64,000 bases of DNA from Anniella stebbinsi (GCA_029215795.1 JARDYH010000001.1:120839033-120903032), one strand, 5' to 3'; counted from the first letter of the stretch, positions 9,316-21,666 are shown. A program made the numbers and translations. The notes: generated by a model not told the origin, from the letters alone.

Positions 9316-10394
9316 GTAGGGATGTATGGATTTTGTTTAATCCATTCTGTGTGTGTTACAAGGATTATCAGGTGTCTTTCCGTTGTCTGTTCATTGGTGG
9401 AATCGTATTCCCCCTGCAAAAAAGTATGCCAAAATGTCCAACACAATTTACGCAACTTTCACTGGTATGAGATATTTTGCGCATTTTTCTTAGTGCTACA
9501 CTCTAGAGGCTGAAGAGAGATTGGAGAAGTATAAAATACTGTTGTTGCTTTTTCTTTCTTTTTTTTTTAAAAAAAGAGGCATATTTAACATTAATTATTG
9601 TACTGCCATAGGACTAAATTTGCGTACAATTCCAGAAAGTAACAAAAATGGTCCATAAGTGTGCAGAATCCACATAACTCAGAAGATTATGAATCCACAG
9701 GTCAATTTCATAGGCATCTGAAGGATCTACAGGTCAATTTCATAGACATCTGAAGTCATTTGAATCCATCTGGGATTCCTCTGACATCCTTATATGGATG
9801 GCCCTGGATTGGGGAGGACTTCTGCTATGCTGATTATACTTCAGTATGCCATGTTCTTTTATATATTTGACCATTCCACCTAGCCCCAGCCCAATGTATC
9901 TCATTACCTCTGGCAAAGCTGAGGTCAGTGCTGCTGCCTTGCAGTCCTTTCTGGCTGTGGGGCTCCTGCAAGAGCTTGGCTCAACATTTTTGAGAGTTTG
10001 GCTGAGCTCTCCTCAGCCCCTGCAACTATAGGTCCCATGGCCACGGTAAGGGTAATTGGCATTGCACAATAGGCAGTTGCTCCAGAGAGACCCGGTGGCT
10101 GCTGTCTTGCTGCAACAAATGCTACAATGAGTGAACAGCTAGCGGGGCTCTCTGGAGCACCTTCTGGAGGCAGCATGGGTCCTCTTGGTGGGGGCAGAGT
10201 GGCGCAATGTGCTTCTCCTCCCACATCACTGCCTGATGTGGGTGCATGAGCCCATGTAATGGTAGGGCCAGCTCTGATTCCACCATTTATCATGCATTCT
10301 GCCATTTTTCCAGGCACAGAGATTAGGCCAATGGGTCTTTCCCTTTTGTTCGTTTGGTAGTTTTGTGCTTCTCCAGATGGTCTCCTTCTTCTGT
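9316..10394. other. Mostly unique DNA with a short direct duplication
   Basis: A 20-base phrase, AGGTCAATTTCATAGGCATC, occurs near 9700 and again, with one change, near 9731. TAGGGATGTATGG at 9317 resembles a hAT end, but I found no matching right end. No gene is supported. Confidence 0.35.
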
Positions 10395-10415
10395 AAATAT
10401 ATATGTATGTACGTG

Positions 10416-10460
<45 letters not shown>
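10395..10460. repeat. (TG)n-(TA)n microsatellite
   Basis: A GT run followed directly by a TA run. It gives rise to long spurious tyrosine/isoleucine frames on the minus strand. Confidence 0.9.
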
Positions 10461-10544
10461 ATTTCACTATTTTAAAATCAATGGTGTTTTATTTCACCCC
10501 AAACAAGGTTTTACATAACAATGTTATATAATTGCAATTTACAG

Positions 10545-10645
10545 ACTTACAGTGCAATCCTATACATGTCTACTCAGAAGTACGCCCCATTGAATTCAAT
10601 GTGACTTACTCCCATGTAAGGGAGTAGAGGCTTGCAGCCTTAGTT
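10545..10645. repeat. Interspersed repeat 'GTGCAATCCTATACATG'
   Basis: The series AGTGCAATCCTATACATGTC, TACTCAGAAGTAC, CCCATTGAATTCAATGTGAC and TTACTCCCATGTAAGG matches fragments near 2466 and 59587 in this window. AATTCAATG-type inner palindromes suggest a MITE or SINE tail. The class is uncertain. Confidence 0.5.
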
Positions 10646-11751
10646 TGCCATTCAAACGTATAGCATAATAGTGCAAACAAATTCTACAGGCAGATTACAG
10701 TAAAGAAAATAAGTCTGAAAGCCATAATGTATCTGTTGCTATATTTTGATGAAAATAAGCACCCCAAAATTAACAAAATGAATTCCAGTCTAATACACAT
10801 TGCCCAATATTACCAATCTCTTCCCTGCCTTCTCTAAATCTTATTAGACATGTAAGCTTTAGCAAAGATAGGGTTGTACTGAATGGTGTCCTCCTGCCAG
10901 TGAAACAGACACCACCAGCCAGATCAAATTACCCCCTTTCCCAACAGTCGCTGCACACCCTACAAATCTGCTTCTGAGGGTTGGGGGATCTTCCAGAACA
11001 GATTTGGGGAATGTGTAGGGAGCGTCAGGTAGGAGGACAGGAAAGGAAATGCCTGTTGTGCAAACATAACACTGGTTTTAGCCCCTGCAGATTTCCATAG
11101 TCTTTTCAACCAGTCATCTGTCTGTGTCTCTCTTTTATTTGCCATTACAACCAAGGCTCTGATAATCAATTGCTAGTCAATTCCTGATTGTCCTGTAAAA
11201 CTACACCCTCGGTGTATCCTATACAAAATCTTAATAGGGATACAAATATTATAGAAGCATTGATACTTCTAATAAATTCAGCTATCCCCCTCCCTTGATA
11301 ACCCTATTTTTCTTTCAAATCTATACCACAGAGGAAAGTTATCCACCCTGGCAGATGCACATCATTGTCCTACAGGTTTCATTTTGTATAAGAACAAGGT
11401 AGTGTAAGTCTTATTACTGGAGATCTACCAGACTGCTTTTGCTAATTTTTGATTTCAACTGAAGCTGGAGCAGTGCAGACAATTTTGAAAATCCACATAT
11501 TTAAAGCTCAAGCTTTAATAGCAATGGATTTCTTCTGCATCGAACAGGTAGGCCAGTCTCTTTGCCAGTGGACAGTCCTGCTAAGCCAATCAGTGTGGTG
11601 TGAAGGTGGGCCCAAGCCTGGCCATGTGGTTAGGCTATCCATGACAGAGGAGAGGGGGAAGAGAATGAAGGCAGCCAATTGGGCTGTGAGGGAGGGGGTG
11701 GGGCTACACCACATATACCTTTTGGAGGGAAATGCACTATGCATGAGCCAC
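10646..11751. other. Unique-looking DNA
   Basis: AT-rich without a convincing exon or repeat. Minor frames have no recognisable domains. Confidence 0.35.
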
Positions 11752-11759
11752 ATTTACAT

Positions 11760-12238
11760 TAGGGCTGTGCACGTACCCTGCTTCCGAATTAGCTCCAACA
11801 TTCCTTGGTCTTATTCAGACCTGGTCCAAATTGCCCCCCCCCCCCAAGCTGTCCCCCTGCCCAGTCATGCCACCCCTGTAATGGTGCATACACCTGTAAT
11901 GTTGTGTACACGACAGCCTTACAGATGCCATTTATGCAACATTTAATTTCTGGAAGAAGAGGAGTCACCATTTTAAAAGAAAATAGTGATCCCTCGACAA
12001 CAGCGACAGCTGCAGGCACTCCTCCCATGGGTGCAGGTAAGAAGCAGGGGGCTCGCATGGCTGGGCAAGTTACTGTCCAAATCAGTCCAAAGTAATCTGA
12101 AGTGCTTCAGGCTGACTTGACCAGCTTTGGACTGAATCAGGCTGATCTTGACCCACTTCAGATCTGGCCTGATTCAGTCCAAATTGACCTGCTTTGGCTT
12201 GGAATTCAGACCCAGAGCCGAAGTGGCACACAGCCCTA
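11760..12238. mobile_element. hAT-like foldback element C
   Basis: TAGGGCTGTGCA at the left and GCACACAGCCCTA at the right resemble the ends of elements A and B but with GGGCTG. The 8-bp flanks ATTTACAT and ATCGGCAT agree at only five of eight positions, so a target duplication is not proven. The right part is filled with short words such as GATCTGGCCTGATTCAG and TCCAAATTGACC. No transposase frame is present. Confidence 0.55.
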
Positions 12239-13534
12239 ATCGGCATTATTCAGGAACCCCTCTGTGGTGAGGAGACTGAGGGGCAAAAAAGTTGGAAAAG
12301 AGGAAGACTTCTAGGGTGCATGGTGTCATGGGCTTTACACTAGACTAATATTAATGGGATTGAGTACAAATTATACAGATATTTGAAGTGATTCCTCTTC
12401 AAGAAATTGAAGCAGAAAAAGTTCAAGTTCATTTATATTATTCTTTGCATGTGTTTTTATTATTTGCTTTCATATCTATAGCAATTTGGGCTTCAAATGC
12501 ATTCTTGGCCTTCTTTATTGTAAACTTCCATTTGTTTTTGCTTATCTGAACCCTATGAAGTGATCCCTGCTGTGAAATCATGCCTGCTGGAAAGATATAG
12601 GATGTCTACTGAACATTACATCATCAGGTTTAATAATGCCGGTGCTATGTGCAGCCAATTATGTGCAGCTCAGGGGTTCATAAGCCCCAACTAGGGTACA
12701 TAGATGACACAAATGGAGATGTGCATCATTTCTGTGTATTTGTGCCCTTTAAAGCACACACTGCAGGAAGAACACAGGAGCAAATTGAACGCTGAGGTTA
12801 ATGGGGAAATGCCAATCTTAGAAATGTCCTTTGAAGGAATATTAATTTGACATTGTCCAAACTGTGGCAGTGTAGTGGTACTATAAGGTCAGTTCTCTGA
12901 GCTTAACAGTTGCCCTAAAGAAGTGGTAGGTGCCTATTAGATTGGAAAATCATTTGATGTCACAACTCATAAATGAAGAGGCGAGAGGGTCATGAAGAAA
13001 GGATAAGAAAGAGAAAAGTAAAAAAGAATATCTACGCTTTAGCTGCTAAAGACATCAGAATAAATGACAAGGAATTAATGAGTCTAGATCACTGAGCTAA
13101 CAAGTTGAAGTATCACTTTATTGTTATATTTTAGTGATTTGATCATTTCGTTCAGAAGTGGTATATAAATTTGTGAAAAAGTTGAATAAAGTAAAATCAG
13201 GATGAGAGCAGAATGTATAAAAGATACAAGGTCCACTGACTAGACCAGCAAGAAGTCAGTGGAACGGGAGTGAAAAAAAACCTAGGAAAAAAACTGCCAA
13301 TAAATTATGTATTGGATGACGACTTCATTAGCTGAATAATTTATTTGATGAACAACATCCAACTAGCTACAGCGGTAGGAATAAACAGTGAATAAAAAGA
13401 ACATTAATTTCTCTGAGATAAAGGTCAATCATTTTTGTAACCTCTCATCAAACCTTATTCAGGACCAATGTCCATCAACAAGGATTGTGGCTTGAGATCC
13501 ATGTGTGGTGTCAATGTCAAAATTAACATGTGTA
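12239..13534. other. Unique-looking AT-rich DNA
   Basis: No long open frame, RNA gene or clear repeat. Nothing is supported. Confidence 0.4.
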
Positions 13535-13604
13535 ATATGTGAACCTCCTAGAGAGCTTCAGCTATTGGGTGGTATACAAATGTAACAAATAAATAAATAC
13601 ATAA
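13535..13604 (+). mobile_element. L2/CR1-clade LINE 3' tail
   Basis: CTAGAGAGCTTCAGCTATTG, then GGTGGTATACAAATGTAAC and an AAATA-rich end match the terminal part of the LINE fragment at 51750-52285. Only the tail remains. Confidence 0.6.
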
Positions 13605-13612
13605 ATATGGAA

Positions 13613-13693
13613 CAGCCTCCCCCAGACTGGCACCCTCCAGATGTGGGGGTCACTGCCCAACACATCTGGAGGTTGTTATGCTAGAGAAGGCTG
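13613..13693. mobile_element. hAT-like MITE, 'CAGCCTTCCC' family, internally deleted copy
   Basis: The ends are CAGCCTCCCCCAGACTGG and GAGAAGGCTG. The facing arms CCTCCAGATGT and ACATCTGGAGG are close together, so the centre is mostly lost. Flanks ATATGGAA and CTATAGAA agree at six of eight bases. It is inserted right after the LINE tail. Confidence 0.6.
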
Positions 13694-14420
13694 CTATAGA
13701 ATCTGTGTAGACATATTAGCTGTTCAGGCCTCCAAAAAGGGCTTAAAATAAACACATGAAGGATGGGAGTGCTCCAGCCCCACCATTCTCTCTCATCACC
13801 TTTATCACTCTCTTGTTGTGGAGGGCGACTCACTGAAGAGGAGACCTTCTTCTATCTGTGGAAGCTCTCCACATGACTGAGAATGCTGGAAAATCATGCT
13901 TCTCAATCACGTGGAGAAACCTCCATGGATAGAGAAAGCTCTTCTCTTCAGTCACCTGCCACAAGTAGAGGGTGACAAACACGATGAGGGAGAGGGGCAG
14001 GGCTGGGGTGCTCCCTCCCCATACATGTTGATCTGAACCCTGTTTTGAATGGCTGAAAAGGGATCTTCTTACATGAGTCTATAGAATTGGTTCATGAGCT
14101 TCTGTAAGAGAAAGCACATCATTTCTGTGTGTCTGTGGCCTTTGAATCACACTTGAAAGGAGCAACGGAGAAGGATTAGGAAACTGCCACAAAATTGAAC
14201 ATGTCCTTTCAACATTGAGGTTAATGGGAAAATGCCGATCCTAGAATTGTCCTTTGTAAATAATAATGATAGAGCATTGTCCAAGATCAAAGGTTCAGTA
14301 AGAGAGGAAGCCTGATACAAATCGCAGGACATCGTCACTTCTAGAAGAGATGCACCTAAGGAATGAGCTAGTAACAAGCTGATTAAATACTAGCTATTAG
14401 ACAGGAGAATAGGAAGAGAG
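13694..14420. other. Unique-looking DNA
   Basis: No supported gene. An imperfect inverted structure, CTCTCTCATCACC...GATGAGGGAGAGG, with AGGAGACCTTCTTCTATC and GAAAGCTCTTCTCTTCAG inside it, spans about 13780-13995. It may be another degraded foldback element. Confidence 0.35.
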
Positions 14421-14692
<272 letters not shown>

Positions 14693-15909
14693 GTGGCTTT
14701 ATAAAGATAGAATAAAAGGCCCCTTCCAGGTACTTTGATATGCACCTGGCCCTTTATTGTGACATATCCAGCAGGGCCATTGTACAACAGCCCGTCCCAC
14801 CGATTCCTGGACCCACCGCTTGCGCAATGGAGTTGTAATGCTTCCTATAGGAAGGGCAAAAACCAAATGGAAGCACTTGTTTCTGGATTGGTGCAGGTAG
14901 GCAGAATTCCTCCACTGACCCGGCCCATTCCAGAAACGAGCATTTCCATTCATTTCTGGTTTCCCCTGGAATTGCTAACTCTCCATCACTTGAGGTCGGG
15001 GCGCAACAGAATCGGCAGGGGCACAGTGCTCCGATGAATACTTCCTTTTATAAAATTGGCAAAATGCTCTTGCTCATTTATTGAGGTTGATTGAACTGTT
15101 TCTCCACTTGTCAACCCCATTGTTTCTATTACTAAGACTCCCACTATCTCTGTGGGTGAACACAGGACTGCACAATCTCATACCCATTCCAGTTTAGTCA
15201 GAATGTTCCCTTTCATTTGACTGTCCAGAAATGGCTCATATATAACCATGCTGCACTATAAGTAAATAATGTTTGGATGTATGATTTAACACACCACAAG
15301 CATGTTTTTGTTTGTGAATGGTTGGCCTAGCATGATTTTATCTGATTATACCCTCTTTGTGAGGTTTGTTAAGTAATTGGAATCACATTGTTTGATGGAT
15401 TTGTCCATTGACTAGATGAATAATTAAAAGGATGCTGTTGATGTATAAAGGGATGTCTGAATGTGAATGAAATTGAACTTGGGGATTTTCTCTCTCCCAT
15501 TTTTCATGTGGAATGCAAGCTGGCCATGTTGTCTCTTTATATGTGGAAGAGGCGAGACCAGTGGGCTCACTATTGGGCATTATGGGATTTTGTGCAAAGA
15601 GGAGAGAAAGAAATATAACTGGAAGACTCTGCAGCAAAAGCATTCTCCTCTTACAACCCCATTGCCTTTTAATGACATATAATAACCAGCAAGAAAAGGA
15701 ATATTACTGATACTTTTGTGTAACTGTGTTATTTCCTTATGTTTTGAAGCCTTAATGAAGGAGAATATACTAGATGGTCCCATTTCCATGATTATGTAAG
15801 TCACAATAACACTGAAACACCAGGCTCTTTTGTGTCATAGTGGAGAGATCAACATAGTTTGGAGGTTAATTTCTCTATATCATTGGACATCTCTGCTGGT
15901 GGCTTTCAG
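14693..15909. other. Unique-looking DNA
   Basis: The part at 14710-15050 is somewhat GC-rich (CCAGCAGGGCCATTG, GGTCGGGGCGCAACAG) and may be a degraded DNA element. I could not define its ends. No gene is supported. Confidence 0.3.
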
Positions 15910-16225
15910 TAGGGATGGGTGAATGAGCAATGTTTGAGGTCACAGGATTCACTGAACATCGTCTTGCCACTCAACTTGTGCCCGATTCCTGTTTATGATC
16001 GCTGCTTGTTCTGCGCAGATGAGAGATGTGCACAAATCAAACAGCAATTGAATGGGAGATTTGCGCAAATATCCCCAAATTTGCACAAAGGTCCTGCACA
16101 GACTAAAACAGGGATAATTCAGTCTATTAAGGAAATTTGCTCAAATTGGAAAATTTGTACAAATTGAACTGGGAATCAGGAACAAGACAAATGTGAGACT
16201 GTGTTTGACGATTTGTGAATATTTT
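15910..16225. repeat. hAT-like degraded element starting TAGGGATGGGTGAA
   Basis: TAGGGATGGGTGAATGAGC begins at 15910. The inner part holds repeated TTTGCGCAAAT, TTTGCACAAA and ATTTGTACAAATT palindromic words. The right end is degenerate (about GACACATCCTCA), and no matching duplication was found. Confidence 0.4.
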
Positions 16226-17310
16226 CAGCGGACACATCCTCACAGTTGTGCTGGTGTTCGAAGCTGCATGGTTTGCAAGCAAAAATGAAATTTTCAGACC
16301 TCCTTGGCTTCCAGCTGCCTCCTCCCCCTCCAGGTTCAGCTTAGCTTCGTTACTGTACCAAGGTTGCTTAGTGTCCCAGCATCTTGCATGCCTTTGCACA
16401 GCAAATGGGCTCTTGAGTGTGTGTGCATAAATAGCAGCTACATATTGCATTTGACACCTTTCAGATGTAGGAATCTGAGCAACACAGTGTGTTGTTCTCT
16501 GTTAAAACATTTTTATGCTCTGTCTAAATTGCTTCCTCTAAGATGTTAAGCTACTTGGAAATATTGGCAATGATTACACACTTCCCGAGGACCCTGTGAA
16601 TGCTGAACAGCTTTTGAACCTAGAGATCAATAAATGAGCAGAAATGGTGTGCCCAACCATTAGCTGTGCTTTCCTTTCCAGATGATGAAAAATAGTGTCT
16701 GCAAAATGTGATCATTATCATTCAATAGGCCCAGAAAGTCTACATTCCCAGAGACAGATTCACCACTATAGAATCTATAAACAGCTGTATGCCTTTCAGC
16801 CTTACTGCTTTCCTTAAATCCTTTCATGCTTCTTCACCCTATAGTATAACTAATTTCAGAGATATGAATTGAAATGGCTAATAGAGTATACACTGTATTG
16901 AATGCAGGGCCTCAATGGGAGTTTTCCAGATTCTTGCAGACCATCTCTAGGACAGCTACATCTTCTGGTTGGCTCTCATTGATTTGTACAGGACACTGGA
17001 CCACTGTAGATGCAACATCTGCCACCATGCATGCTCTGCGGCCTCGCCTGTGGCCCCAGCCAAACACCACTTGCACAACTGTGGCTCTAGAGAAATAGCT
17101 TCAGGGTAAGGGTTCACAGTAGTGCTCCTTTACATTTTGTGAGCTTTCACTGGCTATTACTATGCTGCTCACCCCAACTTCTCTGAGTGGTGAGACATTC
17201 CAGAGGTGCAGAGCTTACCCAGGTTTGGTTTCCCTTCACAAGAAGATTATTGGTATCCTGCAATATTCACATCTATTTACAAACATTCAGGTTAGACATG
17301 GTGGAGGCAC
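16226..17310. other. Unique-looking DNA
   Basis: No supported exon, RNA or repeat. Confidence 0.35.
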
Positions 17311-17313
17311 AGT

Positions 17314-17400
17314 GTAAACCAGCCTTCCTCAACCTGGTGCCATTCAGAGGTTTTGGACTACAAATCCCAGCATACCAAGGTCTACTGGTCCCACATCAGA
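17314..17400. repeat. 'CAGCCTTCCC' MITE, half copy
   Basis: CCAGCCTTCCTCAACCTGGT and TTTTGGACTACAAATCCCAG match one arm of the hAT-like palindromic MITE. The facing arm is absent. Confidence 0.6.
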
Positions 17401-17456
17401 TCTTTAGGGAGGCAACTAACATACTAAGATGCCTACAGAGACCCAAATCAGGATTC

Positions 17457-17740
17457 GCTTTTGCCCCTGGTTAGGCGATTATGCGCATAATCGCTGAAGC
17501 GCATTTACACCTAATATCTCTGCACAAGAGGCGGCAAGAGGCAGCGAAGCGCATGAACGGATGACCAAAATGCGCTTTACAAGTAGTTAATGCGCATAAG
17601 CGCTTGTTCACATAGTCAAAATGCGCTTTAACGGCCGGAGCAAAATAAAACTTGCGATTTAACGCGCATTCGATAATGCGCATAATCGGAGAGATAACGC
17701 GCCTCTATGCCCGATTTGCGCTCCGTTCTTGTAGAGGTAA
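17457..17740. repeat. CpG-rich palindrome cluster (GCGCAT/ATGCGC words)
   Basis: In an AT-rich, CpG-poor neighbourhood this stretch holds at least eight ATGCGC/GCGCAT sites. One is a perfect 20-bp palindrome, GCGATTATGCGCATAATCGC, at 17475-17494, and a near copy lies at 17671-17688. AAAATGCGCTTTA is repeated near 17568 and 17619. CTTGTAGAGG occurs twice to the right. It may be a young non-autonomous transposon or a protein-binding array. No coding frame is recognised and the ends could not be fixed. Confidence 0.55.
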
Positions 17741-18974
17741 AAAAATTTAAGCGCCTTGAAAAAGCTTTAAACCTCTCTTGTAGAGGCAGCCATTATCTCA
17801 TTCAAACTGTAAACTGTAGTTCTTTCTCCTCTTTTGTCAAGAGGAGTAATCTCTTCTGACCATCACTATCACCATCTATGAACCCAGGGAGTCACATCAC
17901 CAGAACAACAGGGTTATCAACAGACTTTTGTCTAGTCCAAGAGGCTGGCCAGGTATTACATCTCGGCAACTCACACTGATAGCCATAGTCGAGACATCTG
18001 ATAGGAAACCAACAACAATATTGAATTAAAGCTTATTTAATTACAAAGGACCAATAGTACCATCACCACAATAAAGATATTGCTTGTACTTTCTCCAAAT
18101 GATCTTCCCCAAAAGGCACCTATTTTGTAACAATTTGCTATGGATAAGTGGATTCCTCCCATCCATTAGCTTGATTTTTGTTTGTATTTGTTTGGTCTGC
18201 CCTTCATTCCACTCTGAGGGGAGCGAAACCCAGCAGGAAGAAAATCATCTCACAGGTTGGACTGCAGCCCAATTACAACCTTTGCCATTGCACTTCCTGT
18301 GTGCCAACCTCACCTCCTACTATCCATGTCCTGTGGCTGAAGGCCTAAAGGGGGAGGGGCTGGCTCTGTGCTCATAGGCTGCCAGCATGATCATGCAGGG
18401 TTCTAAATCATGTGGGAGCCTATGAGCATACAGCCAGGCTCCCCACTTCAAACCTTCAGCCCCAATGCATGGATGATGGAGGTAGTTGGTGTTTCCCATT
18501 TCTTTATGGAATTTCAATTGTATGGAGAGAAATGACTGAAGGGAGCTTGCAAGGAGGTATGGGGCAGGTGCAAGGAAGGTTCAAGCTGCCTGCCTTGTGT
18601 ACTCCATATGTATGTGTGTGTGCCTTTCTAGATGAGGCTTTTATTGTGCACTCATGATTGTTCACTTTATCCAATGTTATTCTCCTCTATGGCCTCTCCT
18701 TTGAAACCATTTCCCTGGCTTTTTTTTTTTAGATTGAAGAAAGTGTGGTATTATTTAGGAATGGTGGAATGTCAATCTTGTTTAATTCTGCAATTCTGCT
18801 ATACCACAGTGCCATCTAGTGGCTGTGTGACAAAACATATAGAAATGCAGAGAAATAAACCCCCTGAGGGAAAAACACACACTTTTAAAGGAGTTAATTA
18901 TAATCCAACAAAGAATCCAGAAGCAGAAGCCTTGGTAAAGGTGTGGGTTAAAAGTCTCATGTAGAAAATCCCAT
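17741..18974. other. Unique-looking DNA
   Basis: A pair of facing phrases, TGAAGGCCTAAAGGGGGAG and CTCCCCACTTCAAACCTTCAG near 18339 and 18439, frames a short foldback stretch. No gene is supported. Confidence 0.35.
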
Positions 18975-19380
18975 TGTTTGTATTCCACTTTTTCACCAAA
19001 GGGGCTCAAGGCAGCTAACAGCAATAAAATGTAAAATACACAATAACAATCAAAAGAATAACAAAAGTCAGGCCCAAAACATTGATAAAATCAACAAGTG
19101 GAAGGTCAGTGGAAGGTCATCAGAGTAGGGGCTAGACAGACCTCCTTTGGCAAGGCATTTCAGAGCTGGGAGCATCCACTGAGAAGTTCCTCCCTGAAGT
19201 TTCCACCAAACATATTTAAGATCTTGGTGGGACAGGAAGAAGGGCCTCTCCCCAAGCTCCTAAAATCAGGACATGCTTGTATGGGGGAACATTATTTTTA
19301 AATAATATCCCTAAGCTGTGTATGGTGAAGGGCTTTGTAGGTCACAACCAGCCTTTGGAATCCTGCCCAGAAACAGCTTT
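18975..19380 (-). mobile_element. L2/CR1-clade LINE 3' region, minus strand
   Basis: The minus strand reads like the 3' region of a vertebrate L2/CR1-type LINE. Near its upstream end the plus strand has AAGGGCTTTGTAGGTCACAA, the reverse of a phrase that recurs as TTTGAAAGTCTTACATGGCT near 51832. The plus-strand start, ACTTTTTCACCAAAGGGGCT followed by AATAAAATGTAAAATACAC, is the tail. It is decayed, with no long frame left. Confidence 0.55.
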
Positions 19381-19680
19381 GACCAAATCTGGCCCTCCAG
19401 GTGGCCACACACCTTCCTCTGGCCCCATCCCCTTTCTCCTGATCATACGTCATTTGGTGGATTCCCCGGCTTTTGCGCCTTTCTGCCCCTCCCTCCCAAA
19501 TCCAAAAGGCTGAAATGCCTCCCCTAAGAGTTAATGGTTAGTGAGAACTTTAAGAAAAAAATTGTTGGAAATTTTGCCTCTTCCTCTTTTGCCTGATTCT
19601 ATCAGCGGGGCACTCAGCATGGAATGTGCCCCACAAAAGCTTCTATGAAATTAAATTCCATGGTCAGGCTGAAACACTTC

Positions 19681-19737
19681 TAGGGATGTGCGAATCAGCA
19701 AAACCCAAGCTTGCTATAGTTCACCAAATTCCATCTT
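19681..19737. repeat. MITE-like repeat, left part (split by L1)
   Basis: TAGGGATGTGCGAATCAGC begins at 19681 and has the same end type as the hAT elements. The L1 interrupts the repeat after CACCAAATTCCATCTT, and it resumes at 24665. Confidence 0.55.
19722..19737. repeat. L1 target-site duplication, left copy
   Basis: CACCAAATTCCATCTT, 16 bp, is identical to 24665-24680. It fixes both ends of the L1 insertion. Confidence 0.9.
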
Positions 19738-21092
19738 TTTTTAAATTTTTTTTTTATTTTTCAACAGAATACAACATAAAACAACATAAAATACAATACA
19801 TAACCAACATACCCCCCGTGCACCCCTCCCCCTCAGGAGACCTTCAATTATTCACTATTCATCTTTCCAAAATTGTAAAGACTCTTTTGAAGGTATTTGC
19901 CCCTTCCCCGTTCTTAATACATATTCCAAAAATGGGCTCCATATATCTCCAAAATCATTCTTACTGGACATTCCCCTCTTTATTTTCATTTTACATGTCA
20001 GCTTATCATTGTGCCATATCCCATAATTCTTTATACCATTCTTCTATAGTATATATCCCTTTCCCTTTCCAATTTTTAGCAATCATTATTCTGACGGGAG
20101 CCAGGAGGTTGTTTATCAATTCTCTCTTGCTTATATTCTCATTTCCTTTATATCATATTGCTAGTAGAGCCAGCTTTGGGCTTAATTCCAGTTTACTTCC
20201 AATTATTTCACTTATTTCTTTAAACACCCTTTCCCAATTTTTGTGTACATATTCACAGCTCCACCACATATGAAAATAAGTTCCAACCTCCTGACATCCC
20301 TCCAACAATTCTTGGACACTTTTTTTATCTATCTGATGAAATCTTACCGGTGTTAAATACCATCTCCATACTGTCTTATAATAATTCTCCTTAATTCTAA
20401 TCGACAACAGCTTTAACATTCTTGCATCCCATATCCTCCCCCAGTTATGTTCATTAATTTGCTCCTTTACATCATCTTCCCAAATCTTTTTAATAATTTT
20501 AAGAGAGTCCTGATAATCATCCTCTATCAATATTTTGTATATCTCACTAGTCAAACCTTTTTTAATTTTAGTTTCTTCCTTCCTTCCTCTTGATTCAATT
20601 AAATCTTCAAACCTTGTATTATTTCTACATTTCTTATTTTTCATTTTCCATTCCTGTGTCCATTTTTCCAATTGTAAACCTTTGAACCAATCTATCTTTT
20701 GTCCTTTTAATAACTCTCTAATTTGCTCCTTATCTATCATTCTTTCCATCCAATTCCTTAACTTAATAATTTCCTGATCCTTCAGAATCCCTTCCAACTC
20801 TACTTTTAAATTCCTTGGGACGTTTCCCACTACTACCACTGGGGGAAGTGGAGAGTCTCCTGGTATTAACTTTCCTTTAACTTTCTCCCAGATCTGTAGA
20901 ATATTTTCCCGCAATGGGTTGTCCAGTCCCCTCAAATCTTTCTTTTGAATTTTAATAATTTTTTTTTTTGCAATTTAAAATCTAGTTCTCCTGTTTGCGT
21001 TTCTAACCATCCTAAATCTTCCTCCCCTAATATACTATTTATAACATATCTTAACTGATTAGCAATATAATAATTCTTTATATTAGGAATAT

Positions 21093-21105
21093 ACTGTTAA
21101 ATAAT
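21093..21105. other. Deletion junction removing the RT core
   Basis: On the minus strand the frame reading KKLFNSI (start of the RT domain) meets a different frame reading YIPNIKNYY (post-RT region) within about ten bases. In L1 ORF2 these points are normally separated by some 340-350 residues. The junction is therefore a simple internal deletion of about 1 kb. It lies about 330 bp from the L2-clade insert and is not at its edge. Confidence 0.8.
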
Positions 21106-21437
21106 TTTTTCAATCTTCGTATTAAAATTCCTCTGAATGTCTTATAATATTCCGGCCACAAACCATCCATTCCCGGAGATTTCCCTCCTTTTAGTTTATC
21201 AATAATTCCTTCTATTTCTTTCTCAGTAACTAATCATTCCATATAATCCCTATCCTGCCCCTGTAATCTTATTTTCCAATTCCTCTCTACATATTCCAAT
21301 ACCTTAACCTGTGGACCCATATCTGATGTATATAATTTTCTATAAAATTCCTGAAATATATTTAATTTATCCTTCATTAAATTACTACTTTTCCCTGTCT
21401 TATCTCTAATTGTCCCTATCATATTCTTAGCCTTTTT

Positions 21438-21666
21438 GTGGGATCGCCTTCTCCCGTACAATCCGCCCCGCACGCTCAGGTCCTCTGGGAAGAACTTACT
21501 GCGGTCGGCCAAGACCAGGCTGACAACTGTTACCCAGAGGACCTTCTCTTCTGCCGCTCCCAGACTCTGGAATGACCTGCCGGAGGAGACTCGTCAACTT
21601 AACAGTCTTTTAGAATTTAAGAAAGCTATAAAGACTGTTCTCTTCCGGCAGGCATATCCAGTGTAA
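21438..21666 (+). pseudogene. L2/CR1-clade ORF2 C-terminal end
   Basis: The frame is open from the insert's left edge to the TAA at 21664-21666. It contains RTFSSAAPRLWNDLPEE followed by SLLEFKKAIKTVLFRQAY, the conserved C-terminal signature of L2/CR1-clade non-LTR retrotransposon proteins. It is only the terminal 75 or so residues, with neither endonuclease nor RT, so it is a 5'-truncated remnant. The ATG at 21436 lies in or at the flanking L1 and is not a real start. Clade assignment between L2 and CR1 relatives rests on the motif and the ATT-type tail. Confidence 0.75.

Noticed and set aside
9317..9800. Another TAGGGATGT-ended hAT element
   Set aside because: Only the left end resembles the family. 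No mirror end or matching flank was found.
9925..10467. 180-codon frame on the minus strand as a gene
   Set aside because: The start lies in a (TA)n-(TG)n repeat and the rest has no family resemblance or supporting features.
11449..11946. 165-codon plus-strand frame as an exon
   Set aside because: No domain, no splice context, and its last part lies within element C.
11752..12246. Claiming a hAT target duplication for element C
   Set aside because: The 8-bp flanks agree at only five of eight positions, which is not far enough above chance.
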